Source: Acinetobacter johnsonii CIP 64.6 (GTDB lineage: Bacteria > Pseudomonadota > Gammaproteobacteria > Pseudomonadales > Moraxellaceae). From it: 64,000 bases of DNA. Location: NCBI RefSeq assembly GCF_000368045.1, contig NZ_KB849235.1, forward strand, positions 381,016 through 445,015. The letters run 5' to 3'. Of this stretch, positions 17,993 to 24,877 are shown piece by piece. The notes beneath the pieces were generated by a model. It was given only the letters and a program-made list of their open reading frames with translations. It searched no databases and was not told the origin of the DNA. The translations under genes and the position numbers were made by a program. Every line of letters begins with the position of its first letter. Positions within the stretch are counted from its first letter, which is position 1.

Positions 17993-18389
17993 CTTCTAAT
18001 CTCTCTAACTGCAACTTGATCCACCGAATCACACTACCCGACTCAATTGCATGTGGCTCAAAACGTTGAATCTTGTAACCCATATCTTCAGCCAAATCAT
18101 ATTTATTAAATGCATTCGCTATCTTTCGTCCACCACGCCCGACAGCCCAAGGACTACCCGCTATTTCAATCAGAAGTCGCAACTTCACAATATAAAAATC
18201 AAATCGCCAGTTTTTGGTGGATTCAAATTGAAATTTGCGCTCAGAGCCAATCAGGTGTTCTTCTAATTCTTGGAATAGAGTTTCTTCAGCTTCTAGGTAT
18301 TTTTCTTTTGCCTTTGGTAAAGGTTTAGAGCGTGGTTTGGTTTTAGTTGGGCGCTTTTTGGTTTTCTGGAAGTAGTCGTTTGCATTCAT
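17952..18389 (-). CDS. VSR/DUF559-like PD-(D/E)XK nuclease
   Basis: 145 residues. After a basic N-terminus, WRFDFYIVKLRLLIEIAG supplies the D and E of a restriction-endonuclease-like fold (D near 64, E near 76), followed by KYDLAEDMGYKIQRFEPHAI, the usual helix-strand end of the fold. The normal E-V-x-G-G element is E-I-A-G-S-P-W here, so the lysine position is altered. A second, better conserved member of the same family lies at 20826-21236. It may resolve recombination intermediates or act in packaging; this is inference. Confidence 0.7.
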   Translation of the reverse strand: MNANDYFQKTKKRPTKTKPRSKPLPKAKEKYLEAEETLFQELEEHLIGSERKFQFESTKNWRFDFYIVKLRLLIEIAGSPWAVGRGGRKIANAFNKYDLAEDMGYKIQRFEPHAIESGSVIRWIKLQLERLEDGTDQTIPTDRSH

Positions 18390-18402
18390 ATATTGCGCCC
18401 AT

Positions 18403-18427
18403 TAAAAAACCACCCGAAGGTGGTTTG
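18403..18427 (-). terminator. Terminator after 30-residue membrane peptide
   Basis: AAACCACC-TTCG-GGTGGTTT plus T run on the minus strand, directly after the stop of the small membrane peptide. Confidence 0.8.
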
Positions 18428-18428
18428 C

Positions 18429-18521
18429 TTAAAACAACATCGACATCTGCCCAAACTCATAAATAATTAATGTAAGGACTAAAGCCGAAACCGAGATTAT
18501 AAGCACATCTTGTGAAGCCAT
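18429..18521 (-). CDS. Small single-span membrane peptide (30 aa)
   Basis: Reads MASQDVLIISVSALVLTLII then YEFGQMSMLF, i.e. one transmembrane segment. AGGGAG lies 6 bases before the ATG and a terminator follows the stop, which together make this a convincing mini-gene despite its size. It is near the start of the late transcript; an accessory lysis or membrane role is possible but unproven. Confidence 0.6.
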   Translation of the reverse strand: MASQDVLIISVSALVLTLIIYEFGQMSMLF

Positions 18522-18653
18522 ACTTTTCTCCCTTTATTGTTCTTTTTTTATACTCTCACAATTAAAAAAATTATCAACACTAAAAGAATACATTTCTCAC
18601 AATTTATAGGGATAGATATGTAAGAAATTATACAATAGTGGTTTATTTGTTAA

Positions 18654-18827
18654 TTAATCGTACAGGCTTGTTCTTAGATTCTTAACCCGCTGTTTCAACT
18701 TAATCATGATGCCATCTATCGCCAGCATCTCATTCAGTGTTAATCCTGATCTACTGAGATTCTGATACTTAGACAGCTCAGCACCACAAAACTCTAAGTC
18801 CTTTTTAGCTTGTACACGATCTGTCAT
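18654..18827 (-). CDS. Hypothetical phage protein (57 aa)
   Basis: The ATG at 18827 has GGAGGG 9 bases upstream; the longer frame starting at 18932 is rejected because it would translate through a terminator. The product is basic and helical (MTDRVQAKKDLEFCGAELSK... KLKQRVKNLRTSLYD), without membrane segments. No family recognised. Confidence 0.55.
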   Translation of the reverse strand: MTDRVQAKKDLEFCGAELSKYQNLSRSGLTLNEMLAIDGIMIKLKQRVKNLRTSLYD

Positions 18828-18871
18828 AAATCCCAACCCTCCGGTATTTCCGGATAGTTCAAATAAGAAAA

Positions 18872-18907
18872 GAAAAACCCCGCCAATAATGCATATTGAT
18901 CGGGGTT
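18872..18907 (-). terminator. Terminator after 36-residue gene
   Basis: AACCCCG and CGGGGTT enclose an AT-rich loop and are followed by TTTC on the minus strand. A second small hairpin GCCAC-TTCG-GTGGC lies at about 18,930-18,950. Confidence 0.65.
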
Positions 18908-18956
18908 CTATGTGCCGTAATACGTTCGGCAAAATGCCACCGAAGTGGCAAGGGTC

Positions 18957-19067
18957 TTAAACTTCTTTCAAACAATCCCGACACACTTTGATTTCTTCAT
19001 CATCAATCGTGTAATCGATCTCAGTCGCACCATGCAGGCCGAATAAACATAATATAAATTGGAGCAT
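18957..19067 (-). CDS. Small Cys-containing phage protein (36 aa)
   Basis: Begins MLQFILCLFGLHGATEIDYT and ends VCRDCLKEV; CxxC at the end could pair with the N-terminal Cys/His to bind a metal. TAAGGAG 6 bases before the ATG is an ideal ribosome binding site and a terminator follows. Function unknown. Confidence 0.6.
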   Translation of the reverse strand: MLQFILCLFGLHGATEIDYTIDDEEIKVCRDCLKEV

Positions 19068-19142
19068 GTGGATCTCCTTATGTGTGGAGCTCTATATGTG
19101 GAGCTAAATCCATTCCGATATTTGTAGTTTTAAAGGTATCGA

Positions 19143-19224
19143 ATTCGAGGGAATTAAAAACCAAACTGTCAATATTATTTTGAGCATTTAAAATAGTATT
19201 TTGCTAGCTTGAAATAGTATTTTG
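19143..19224 (-). promoter_or_regulatory. Candidate activator-dependent promoter with three phased repeats
   Basis: On the minus strand a perfect -35, TTGACA (167-172 of the 19-kb stretch), is followed after 18 bases by a poor -10, TCGAAT (143-148). Upstream are three copies of CAAAATAnTATT at 212-224, 191-203 and 171-182, each exactly 21 bases apart, the last abutting the -35. A weak -10 with helically phased upstream boxes suggests an activator. Downstream is the 36-residue gene. Confidence 0.45.
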
Positions 19225-19228
19225 ATTT

Positions 19229-19305
19229 TGGCACGCCATGTAGGACTCGAACCCACAACCATTGGTATAGAAAACCCATGCTCTTTCCAGTTGAGCTAAT
19301 GGCGC
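19229..19305 (-). tRNA. tRNA-Arg (UCU), phage-encoded
   Basis: A 77-base cloverleaf on the minus strand: acceptor GCGCCAT/ATGGCGT (first pair G-U), D arm GCTC/GAGC, anticodon loop TTTCTAT giving UCU, T arm GTGGG-TTCGAGT-CCTAC, discriminator G and encoded CCA. The anticodon stem TGGGT/ACCAA has one G-A mismatch. It would read AGA/AGG, codons that phage genes use more than the host. It lies in the late leader zone. Confidence 0.85.
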
Positions 19306-19340
19306 TTAAATAAGGATGTGGTGATCTGCCACACCCTTGC

Positions 19341-19433
19341 CTATGATTCGATATTAATCAGCTCGGCAACTGATCTACCGCTACTCACAATCACATCAAC
19401 CTTACATGCACGGTTAACTTTACTTGCTTTCAT
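19341..19433 (-). CDS. Possible small peptide (30 aa)
   Basis: ATG at 19433 preceded by AAAGAGA; product MKASKVNRACKVDVIVSSGR continuing SVAELINIES. Lies between a terminator and the tRNA. No family, and codon evidence is too short to be firm. Confidence 0.3.
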   Translation of the reverse strand: MKASKVNRACKVDVIVSSGRSVAELINIES

Positions 19434-19553
19434 TCTCTTTAAGGTCGGGTTGCCAAGCCCTAGCTGGAATTGCCTAAACCATCTAGGCGTTTACTCAAGG
19501 CATGTTCTGTAAGCTGGCACACTCACAGGATAGGGTTGCCAAATTTCGGCAAC

Positions 19554-19583
19554 AAAAAAGCCCGATCATTTGACCGAGCTTTG
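19554..19583 (-). terminator. Intrinsic terminator
   Basis: AGCTCGGTC-AAAT-GATCGGGCT (G-U pairs included) followed by T6 on the minus strand. Confidence 0.7.
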
Positions 19584-19648
19584 ATGTATGTAAAATCTGG
19601 GTGGCGGCATTAAAATTTAAACCACTACGATTAAAGTCAAGCCGCCAT

Positions 19649-19678
19649 AAAAAAAGCCCTACATCACTGTAAGGCTTT
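19649..19678 (-). terminator. Intrinsic terminator
   Basis: AGCCTTAC and GTAGGGCT around a 6-base loop, then T7 on the minus strand. Confidence 0.65.
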
Positions 19679-19766
19679 TCCCCTTGGTCATGTGCGCTGA
19701 TTCAAGGAATCGTTGTTTTTATTCACAACAAAATAATTAAATCATTAATCTCACAAAAAATGAAGC

Positions 19767-19799
19767 AAAAAAAACCTGCAACTTGGGGAAGATGCAGGT
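19767..19799 (-). terminator. Strong intrinsic terminator
   Basis: CCTGCATCTT-CCCC-AAGTTGCAGG, a 10-bp stem with one mismatch, followed by T8 on the minus strand. Confidence 0.75.
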
Positions 19800-19897
19800 A
19801 TAAACTGATATCAACTATCATGGAGAACTTAATACCACTAATATACTTGGTTTATATTGAGATCTCATTCACATTTTATTCCAAATTATTTAGGAAT

Positions 19898-19925
19898 AAA
19901 AAAAAGCCCACCATTTGGCGAGCTT
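19898..19925 (-). terminator. Terminator after 79-residue gene
   Basis: AGCTCGCCA-AA-TGGTGGGCT then T8 on the minus strand, 17 bases after the stop at 19942. Confidence 0.75.
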
Positions 19926-19941
19926 TCCTTGATGCTTAAAC

Positions 19942-20181
19942 CTATTCTTTTGAACACTTCACTTCAAACTGGTATTCGTCTTGGGTAACCTTAATTTTAA
20001 TATTTTTATATTTTCGTTTGTTTGGATCCATTGCCGACCCTGCTACTTCCTCAAAAAAGCTACGATCATTCATTAGCTCGCCATACGCTTTATAACCCAA
20101 CAAAATCTTTTCAGGTTTTTTGCCGTTAACTACTAATTCACTAAGAGTATCATCTAATTTCTTGACAGTTAGAATTGCCAT
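19942..20181 (-). CDS. Hypothetical phage protein (79 aa)
   Basis: MAILTVKKLDDTLSELVVNG at the start, then a KYKNIKIKVTQDEYQFEVKC beta-rich end. Flanked on both sides by terminators (20241-20270 and 19898-19925), so it forms its own transcription unit or depends on antitermination. No signal peptide or membrane segment. Family not recognised; small alpha/beta protein is all that can be said. Confidence 0.65.
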   Translation of the reverse strand: MAILTVKKLDDTLSELVVNGKKPEKILLGYKAYGELMNDRSFFEEVAGSAMDPNKRKYKNIKIKVTQDEYQFEVKCSKE

Positions 20182-20240
20182 TTCAGTTAAAGCTCAAAAC
20201 AAAAATTCATTATTGCTTATTTTCATGAACAAACTATGTC

Positions 20241-20270
20241 AAAAAAAAGCCCATCAAATGATGAGCTTTT
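20241..20270 (-). terminator. Terminator downstream of Q-like gene
   Basis: AGCTCATC-ATTT-GATGGGCT followed by T8 on the minus strand, 70 bases after the antiterminator-like gene. Equivalent in position to lambda tR-prime, the terminator that Q overcomes. Confidence 0.75.
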
Positions 20271-20340
20271 TACGGTAATTAAGTGAATTTCCATATGTAC
20301 GTCCACTATACCTGAAATATGCCATACCCCGTGCGCACAC

Positions 20341-20829
20341 TCAAGCGGTTTTTTCAAAAGTTTCAAATACAAAATGCGGGTGTCTGCTTTTGATATAAGC
20401 AAGGCCGCATTTTAGATCTTGGCGAATTTGGTTCACAGATGTGTCATTACTCCCAGCAATATCGCGTAATGAATTACCTATCACGTAGTGAGACCAAATT
20501 GATGAGATCCACTCCTGAAGGATTACATCTTCTACAAGTTGAATATCAAGAAATAGTCTTTGAATTGCACGTGCTTCGTTGCAGTCTAATTGGCAGCATG
20601 TTCCTTTTCGGCGTACGCATAGACGATCTCTAAGAGTCTCGTCTGACATGTACATTGCAAGCAGCCGCTCACGTTGCTGCTGCGTTATTCTTTTTGTTGG
20701 CATGGTTTTAACAACCATTACCATTGTTTCATTGTCGCCATTTATCCAAGCTCCAAGCTGACGACACCATTCTTCAAAACTGTATTTCGACCAATCTGTC
20801 GCTTGCATAATCGTTACTGCTGCCGTCAT
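20341..20829 (-). CDS. Q-like late antiterminator (putative)
   Basis: 162 residues. It is the last gene of the early-right operon, after the replication genes and immediately before a run of terminators leading into late genes, the exact place of lambda Q. The C-terminal GNSLRDIAGSNDTSVNQIRQDL region (about 118-140) resembles a helix-turn-helix, and RRKGTCCQLDCNEARAI near 75 holds three cysteines that might bind zinc. The start overlaps the nuclease gene (ATGA). Assignment is mainly positional; a sigma-like transcriptional activator is the alternative. Confidence 0.6.
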   Translation of the reverse strand: MTAAVTIMQATDWSKYSFEEWCRQLGAWINGDNETMVMVVKTMPTKRITQQQRERLLAMYMSDETLRDRLCVRRKGTCCQLDCNEARAIQRLFLDIQLVEDVILQEWISSIWSHYVIGNSLRDIAGSNDTSVNQIRQDLKCGLAYIKSRHPHFVFETFEKTA

Positions 20830-21236
20830 CCCAAATCCCCTACCATCTTCTCTATTTGCTCAATCGCTTTGCCGCTTTTCACTTGCTCAGTGCTAAACCG
20901 TATTACCTGATAACCCATCATTGTTGCTTCGTTGTATTTCTCTAAGTCTCCTAAATACCCCTTACCCCGTGTATGTCTGCCATTACTCCAGATCCCACCT
21001 TCTACCTCGACCAATATCTTTTTGCCCTTCAAATGGAAATCAGCTCTCCATTTACGTGTAGGGTGAAACTCAAACTCCTGTTCAAACTCAATTCTAAGCG
21101 CCTTGAGTTGTAGGCTTAGAGTTTGCTCACCCTCACTAACAACACGCTGCTTCTTGACCGATGCATGACGTTTAGCCCTGCGTTTTGGTTTGTAGATTTT
21201 TCGATATTCAGCGAGGGAGATGCTGGTCACTTGCAC
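20826..21236 (-). CDS. VSR/DUF559-like PD-(D/E)XK nuclease
   Basis: 136 residues. RKWRADFHLKGKKILVEVEGG (D near 66, E near 76) followed by HTRGKGYLGDLEKYNEATMMGYQVIRF is the full signature of small VSR/DUF559-type nucleases with a restriction-endonuclease fold. In phage replication operons such genes stand where RusA-type Holliday junction resolvases are found. Paralogue of the more divergent protein at 17952-18389. Confidence 0.8.
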   Translation of the reverse strand: MQVTSISLAEYRKIYKPKRRAKRHASVKKQRVVSEGEQTLSLQLKALRIEFEQEFEFHPTRKWRADFHLKGKKILVEVEGGIWSNGRHTRGKGYLGDLEKYNEATMMGYQVIRFSTEQVKSGKAIEQIEKMVGDLG

Positions 21237-21408
21237 CTCGTTTAATCAAGGTAAAACACCCATAATTTCCAACAAATTTCTGCCCACTGTCATCAATTGC
21301 TGCGACTGCAAAATTCTTAATATGCGTCACAGTTAGTGTGCTTGTTGGTTGCTTCCATGCTTCAACGTCATGAATCACCTTGTCACCAATATGAAATGGA
21401 TTACTCAT
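21208..21408 (-). CDS. Hypothetical phage protein (66 aa)
   Basis: ATG at 21408 (MSNPFHIGDKVIHDVEAWKQ) is preferred over the longer frame, because upstream residues come from translation of the next gene in another frame. It reads like a small SH3/KOW-type beta barrel (GDKVIHD, VAAIDDSGQKFVGNY). Overlaps the genes on both sides by a few bases. Function unknown. Confidence 0.65.
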   Translation of the reverse strand: MSNPFHIGDKVIHDVEAWKQPTSTLTVTHIKNFAVAAIDDSGQKFVGNYGCFTLIKRGASDQHLPR

Positions 21409-21586
21409 GCTCAACCACCTCCACATCAGTACACAAACACATAAACGGCGTTCCATCATCCAAGCGCCCAAATACGCGACCATCTTCAACTCGGTCTAAT
21501 ACGCCGCAACCAGTGAAGCGTTTGCCTGAATAAATTGTTGCGGATTCACCAATAAAATCTACTTTTACACGGTCGCCTTTATTCAT
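21401..21586 (-). CDS. Hypothetical phage protein (61 aa)
   Basis: MNKGDRVKVDFIGESATIYS, then GVLDRVEDGRVFGRLDDGTP, again an SH3-like small beta barrel similar in style to its 66-residue neighbour. Two cysteines (MCLCTD) near the end. Start overlaps the stop of the wHTH gene. Function unknown. Confidence 0.65.
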   Translation of the reverse strand: MNKGDRVKVDFIGESATIYSGKRFTGCGVLDRVEDGRVFGRLDDGTPFMCLCTDVEVVEHE

Positions 21587-21849
21587 CCCTTCACCTCAAA
21601 TAATTGTTTTGCCTTATCCGTTAAAAAGAATCGTGATTCATCTGTAAAACCTGCATCTTTTCGTTTGATATACCCAGCTTGCTCTAAACCCTTCAAGTAG
21701 CGCTGTGCTGTTCTTAAACTGAGATTGTTTAAGGCTGTTTTACGAAGCTCAGATACCGTTGCTATCGGGGTAGTTTCAATTGCCTTGAGCGCATGGATCA
21801 CACGTTCAAATATTGCAATCTGATTTACTGGAGTACTTAGATGCTTCAC
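21583..21849 (-). CDS. Winged-helix DNA-binding protein (88 aa)
   Basis: ATVSELRKTALNNLSLRTAQRYLKGLEQAGYIKR forms a helix-turn-helix with wing, then RFFLTDKAKQLF. This is the pattern of small winged-helix proteins (replication or transcription control) encoded after DnaC-type loaders in phages. Coupled to the loader gene by ATGA overlap. Confidence 0.75.
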   Translation of the reverse strand: MKHLSTPVNQIAIFERVIHALKAIETTPIATVSELRKTALNNLSLRTAQRYLKGLEQAGYIKRKDAGFTDESRFFLTDKAKQLFEVKG

Positions 21850-22592
21850 GCTTCACCCCCAACACGTTCATCTGCCCAATTGCACTCAACCACATCCAAT
21901 CCATCATGCTGAAAACGAGACCAGAGACGATCACCAAGGTCTTGTTCCAATTCATGTGCTGTCATGTTTGAAATCAGCATGGTTGGCTTACCAGCGTCAT
22001 AACGTGAGTAAAGAACTTTGTGCACCAGCTGGAGACGGTTTTCATGGCGGTCATGCAATCCATATTCATCAAGAATCAATAGATCGTATTCAGTGAAGCG
22101 ATGAACAGCGTTTACTTCACTATCATCAGCCTTGGTCCATGCATTCGCTATTTCATTGGCCATGTCTTCAGAGGTCACATAGCGGGCATACTTTTGGGTC
22201 TCAAGAATGTTTCGCGCCACGGCGCAAGCTAAGTGTGTTTTCCCAGTACCGGTGCGACCAATCATGATTAAGTTGCGCTTGATCCCCTTCGTGAAATCTT
22301 TCACAAATGTGACGCATTGAGTTTTTGCATTTTGCTGACCGCTATTCGCTACCAAGTATTCTCTGAACCCACTGTTCGCATGACGGGTTGGAAGTTTTGC
22401 GCCTTGAAAGTGTTTTTCACGAACCATCGCATTCACGGCGTTGTGATGTTCTGCTTGAGCTTTGTTAAGCGCTTCTGTTGAGCATTGCTTGCAGAACGAT
22501 TTACCACGGAAAGAAACCATTTGTGCCTGGTGCAACTGGCAAAATTCTGTTGATTGCTGAATATCAAAACTAAGCGGTGCGATTGCGTTCAT
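21846..22592 (-). CDS. DnaC-like helicase loader ATPase
   Basis: 248 residues. Walker A GRTGTGKTHLACAVA near 113-127, Walker B DLLILDEYG near 172-180, and sensor ISNMTAHELEQDLGDRLWSR near 210-229, all as in DnaC/IstB AAA+ proteins. An N-terminal Cys pair (FCKQC near 35) and another Cys suggest a zinc-binding knuckle. Loads the replicative helicase on phage DNA together with the upstream initiator-type protein. Confidence 0.92.
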   Translation of the reverse strand: MNAIAPLSFDIQQSTEFCQLHQAQMVSFRGKSFCKQCSTEALNKAQAEHHNAVNAMVREKHFQGAKLPTRHANSGFREYLVANSGQQNAKTQCVTFVKDFTKGIKRNLIMIGRTGTGKTHLACAVARNILETQKYARYVTSEDMANEIANAWTKADDSEVNAVHRFTEYDLLILDEYGLHDRHENRLQLVHKVLYSRYDAGKPTMLISNMTAHELEQDLGDRLWSRFQHDGLDVVECNWADERVGGEA

Positions 22593-23512
22593 AGGAGCCC
22601 CCTTGTATCCACATCACCTGTTGCTGGTTCATAGTTCTGAACTTCACCCCAAGGATCGTTCACATTGCGGTTGTTTGGTTTTTCAGAAGATTGTTTGCGT
22701 GTTGGTTTTCTTCCTTCGCGTTCTGCCTTGGTCACTTGTTTCTCAAACTCCTGCACCAACCAAGCTGCGAACTTTCTCGTTTTTTGGTTTTCGGTGAGAT
22801 GGATTTTGTTTTCCCAGTGCGCATTGAAACTACCCAAGTGAAACTGGAAATCAGGCATGGTTAAAATTTCATTTACGCGATGGCTGAATTTCGTTTGAAG
22901 CAAAATTGTGCTTAGGAAATTTTGATCAGGTTTCCATGAATCATCCTGAGCTGAATTTTCAGGCAATTCCTGTTGTGTGTTTATATCTGTAGTAATCTCT
23001 GTAGTAGTCTCTGTATTTGTCCCCTTTTTGAAATGGGGAGGGTCTGCCTTTTCAAATGGGGAGCCTCCCCCTTTTGAAAGTGGGAGGGTGGTCATTTCAA
23101 AAAGCACAGGTGTAATGAGCTCAATAAACAAAACATTGTTGTATTTCTGATTGTTAGCTTCAATTGTTCGGAAGTGACGTTTTAGCACCCCACATTTCTC
23201 GAGACGATCAAATGCCTCTTTGACTTGCTGTTTTGAGAAGCCATATTGATCAGAAAAACTCTGGTAAGAACGCTGCAAAAGATCAGATTTAAACTTCTTT
23301 TTAACGCGCACAACTTGGCCAGAATATTCATCACGCACCACTGTAGGTCGATGCCAATAAACGATTTCTGAAAGCACAACGATCGCGTTTAAATCAGGTT
23401 TTCCGCTCTCTAAAACAAATGTGCTAAACCAACTGGTCGGCAAGATATTACCCTCAAGGTGAACGCTACCAACCTGATCCACAACATCATGGCCGGTGCT
23501 GAATAAACTCAT
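22589..23512 (-). CDS. Phage replication protein with winged helix and DnaT-like C-terminus
   Basis: 307 residues. Residues 80-125 (SYQSFSDQYGFSKQQVKEAF, then LEKCGVLKRHF) form a winged helix for origin or primosome DNA binding. A low-complexity Thr/Glu linker (about 160-180) leads to a C-terminal module with FQFHLGSFNAHWENK and KTRKFAAWLVQEFEKQV, resembling DnaT-type ssDNA-binding domains. Paired with a DnaC-like loader, it is the likely replication initiator/primosome protein. Confidence 0.8.
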   Translation of the reverse strand: MSLFSTGHDVVDQVGSVHLEGNILPTSWFSTFVLESGKPDLNAIVVLSEIVYWHRPTVVRDEYSGQVVRVKKKFKSDLLQRSYQSFSDQYGFSKQQVKEAFDRLEKCGVLKRHFRTIEANNQKYNNVLFIELITPVLFEMTTLPLSKGGGSPFEKADPPHFKKGTNTETTTEITTDINTQQELPENSAQDDSWKPDQNFLSTILLQTKFSHRVNEILTMPDFQFHLGSFNAHWENKIHLTENQKTRKFAAWLVQEFEKQVTKAEREGRKPTRKQSSEKPNNRNVNDPWGEVQNYEPATGDVDTRGLL

Positions 23513-23817
23513 GCAGCATCCCCTTTTTCGATATTTTTAATAAAGCGGCCAAACATAAAAATATGACCTGCTCGATGTAGGCTTGAAATAATTTCACCTG
23601 CATACCAAACTGAAACATGATGTTCATTGATCAGCGTTTCCATAAACTCGTCACGGGTGACGGCAGCATTCTTTTCATCACCTTTGACCTTGCGAAGATT
23701 TGCCCTACGAATCTCCAGCAATCCATCTAATGTGCGGAGTGCTGGCTCGTACCACGATTGAAGCTGCATCATCTGTTTATGCTCAGGCTTCTTTTGAATG
23801 GCCATGTTAGTAATCAT
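23509..23817 (-). CDS. Hypothetical phage protein (102 aa)
   Basis: Helical protein in the replication operon, overlapping both neighbours by 4 bases (ATGA). Start at 23817 (MITNMAIQKKPEHKQ) or its Met5 are both possible. The middle part WYEPALRTLDGLLEIRRANL and RDEFMETLINEHHVSVWYAG are conserved-looking helices that might form an HTH. Function unknown. Confidence 0.65.
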   Translation of the reverse strand: MITNMAIQKKPEHKQMMQLQSWYEPALRTLDGLLEIRRANLRKVKGDEKNAAVTRDEFMETLINEHHVSVWYAGEIISSLHRAGHIFMFGRFIKNIEKGDAA

Positions 23818-24110
23818 GGAACCTCCGCTAAGGCTTGTTCGGCTAGAGTGAGACGGCGTTTTAATTTCAGCTCCAAGGTTGATGCATGACGGATCTCTGT
23901 TGGATCTACAACAACAACGATCACACCATTCGTTGTAACGCCAATACCACCCAACGGGGTTATGTACTCAACGGAAAGTAAATCACCTGTATCAAAAGTA
24001 CGATTCACAAGAGTCACTGGAGCGATTAGCACCACCGTATCCCCTTGTAAGAAATCGTTATTTTCATTGTCTTGAATTGCTTGTTGTGCTAAATTTGTTT
24101 TCATATTCAT
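23814..24110 (-). CDS. Hypothetical phage protein (98 aa)
   Basis: First gene of the replication operon after the CII-like gene. A beta-rich middle (DTVVLIAPVTLVNRTFDTGDL ... NGVIVVVVDPTEIRHA) and a basic helical end. Start could be Met1 or Met3. Not recognised. Confidence 0.6.
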   Translation of the reverse strand: MNMKTNLAQQAIQDNENNDFLQGDTVVLIAPVTLVNRTFDTGDLLSVEYITPLGGIGVTTNGVIVVVVDPTEIRHASTLELKLKRRLTLAEQALAEVP

Positions 24111-24133
24111 TGGTTCCGATAATTAATGAATCA

Positions 24134-24165
24134 CGACCACTTTCTGTTTGCCTAGAAAGTGGTTT
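24134..24165 (+). terminator. Plus-strand terminator between cII-like gene and replication operon
   Basis: CCACTTTC, a 10-base loop and GAAAGTGG followed by T6 on the plus strand. Both flanking genes are on the minus strand, so it would stop a transcript running antisense to them. Confidence 0.6.
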
Positions 24166-24166
24166 T

Positions 24167-24523
24167 TTAATATCCGAGTTTTTCTTTTTGCACACTGATT
24201 TCGTCATGAAACAAATCATCGACAGTATCAATGCGGCTCATCCAGCTTTTTGACATAACCAAAAGTGCTTCAACTCTAGATTTATCAATACTTTGATATT
24301 CCTTAGGTACAATCTTTAATCCTAAGCAGCTCAATAACTCGCAAAAGGTTTCAATTTCTGTCAAGTCATTGTTTTTTCTATCTGTTTTCATTCTAGATAA
24401 AGTGCTTGGGTCAACGCCAAGTTGCTCGGCTAATTCGCTTTGTCTGCAATTCGCAAGTGATTGCAAAATGCGCGATATTCCATTTCTGGCGCTTGCAGAT
24501 AATTCAGGGGATACTTTGCTCAT
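24167..24523 (-). CDS. CII-like transcriptional activator
   Basis: 118 residues. The helix-turn-helix RQSELAEQLGVDPSTLSRMK (about 29-48) and the following LTEIETFCELLSCLGLKIVP match phage CII proteins. It follows the Cro-like gene on the early-right transcript and precedes the replication genes, as in lambda. Likely promotes lysogeny by activating the repressor and integrase promoters. Confidence 0.85.
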   Translation of the reverse strand: MSKVSPELSASARNGISRILQSLANCRQSELAEQLGVDPSTLSRMKTDRKNNDLTEIETFCELLSCLGLKIVPKEYQSIDKSRVEALLVMSKSWMSRIDTVDDLFHDEISVQKEKLGY

Positions 24524-24532
24524 AAGCAGCTC

Positions 24533-24751
24533 CTAGGCAGTTAATGTTTGAAATTCTTTTAGTGATGGACATAAATCCACCGCTTTGAATTTACCGTTAG
24601 TTGCTTTTTCTGCACGTATTGCTACGCGCTCAGACATATTCCATCGGCCAGCTACATATCCGCTGATATTTGCCTGACTAACGTTGAGAGCGTTTGCTGT
24701 TGAGACTTGCCCACCAAAATGCTCTACAAGATTTTGGTAAATGGTTTTCAT
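24533..24751 (-). CDS. Cro/YdaS-like repressor
   Basis: 72 residues from Met3 (ATG 24751) or 74 from 24757. FGGQVSTANALNVSQANISGYV is a helix-turn-helix of the Cro/YdaS type (STANALNVSQANISGY). First gene from the rightward promoter that faces the CI-like gene across four operator-like sites. Expected to shut down the repressor gene during lytic growth. Confidence 0.85.
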   Translation of the reverse strand: MKTIYQNLVEHFGGQVSTANALNVSQANISGYVAGRWNMSERVAIRAEKATNGKFKAVDLCPSLKEFQTLTA

Positions 24752-24764
24752 AGCCATCTCAAAA

Positions 24765-24847
24765 TATTAGTAATAAATCAATAATATTAGCAATCTAATA
24801 CACAGTCAATAAGTATTCTAATTTGATTTAATATTAGTTGCCTAATA
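24765..24847. promoter_or_regulatory. Immunity operators with divergent pR and pRM
   Basis: Sites with consensus TATTAG-N4-CTAATA: two perfect (785-800 and 832-847 of the 24-kb stretch) and two degenerate (765-780, 808-823). pR on the minus strand: TTGACT (804-809), 17-base spacer, TATTAT (781-786), with a perfect operator inside the spacer. pRM on the plus strand: TTGATT (823-828), 17-base spacer, TATGCT (846-851), overlapped by another operator. Same site type recurs at 29.86 kb. Confidence 0.85.
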
Positions 24848-24877
24848 TGCTTAAGAATGCATAAGAAGGTGATACAA

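Larger units (their letters stand above)
19434..19941 (-). other. Gene-poor stretch with four terminator hairpins
   Basis: No convincing gene in 508 bases. Minus-strand terminator-type hairpins with T runs occur at 19554-19583, 19649-19678, 19767-19799 and 19898-19925. Between the last two is an AT-rich segment with the perfect repeat TTTATTCC/GGAATAAA; GGCGGC/GCCGCC flank 19606-19647. Short non-coding RNAs could be made here, but no promoter is convincing. Confidence 0.5.

Noticed and set aside
18828..18932. Longer start for the 57-residue gene
   Set aside because: Would run through a terminator; Met at 18827 has GGAGGG.
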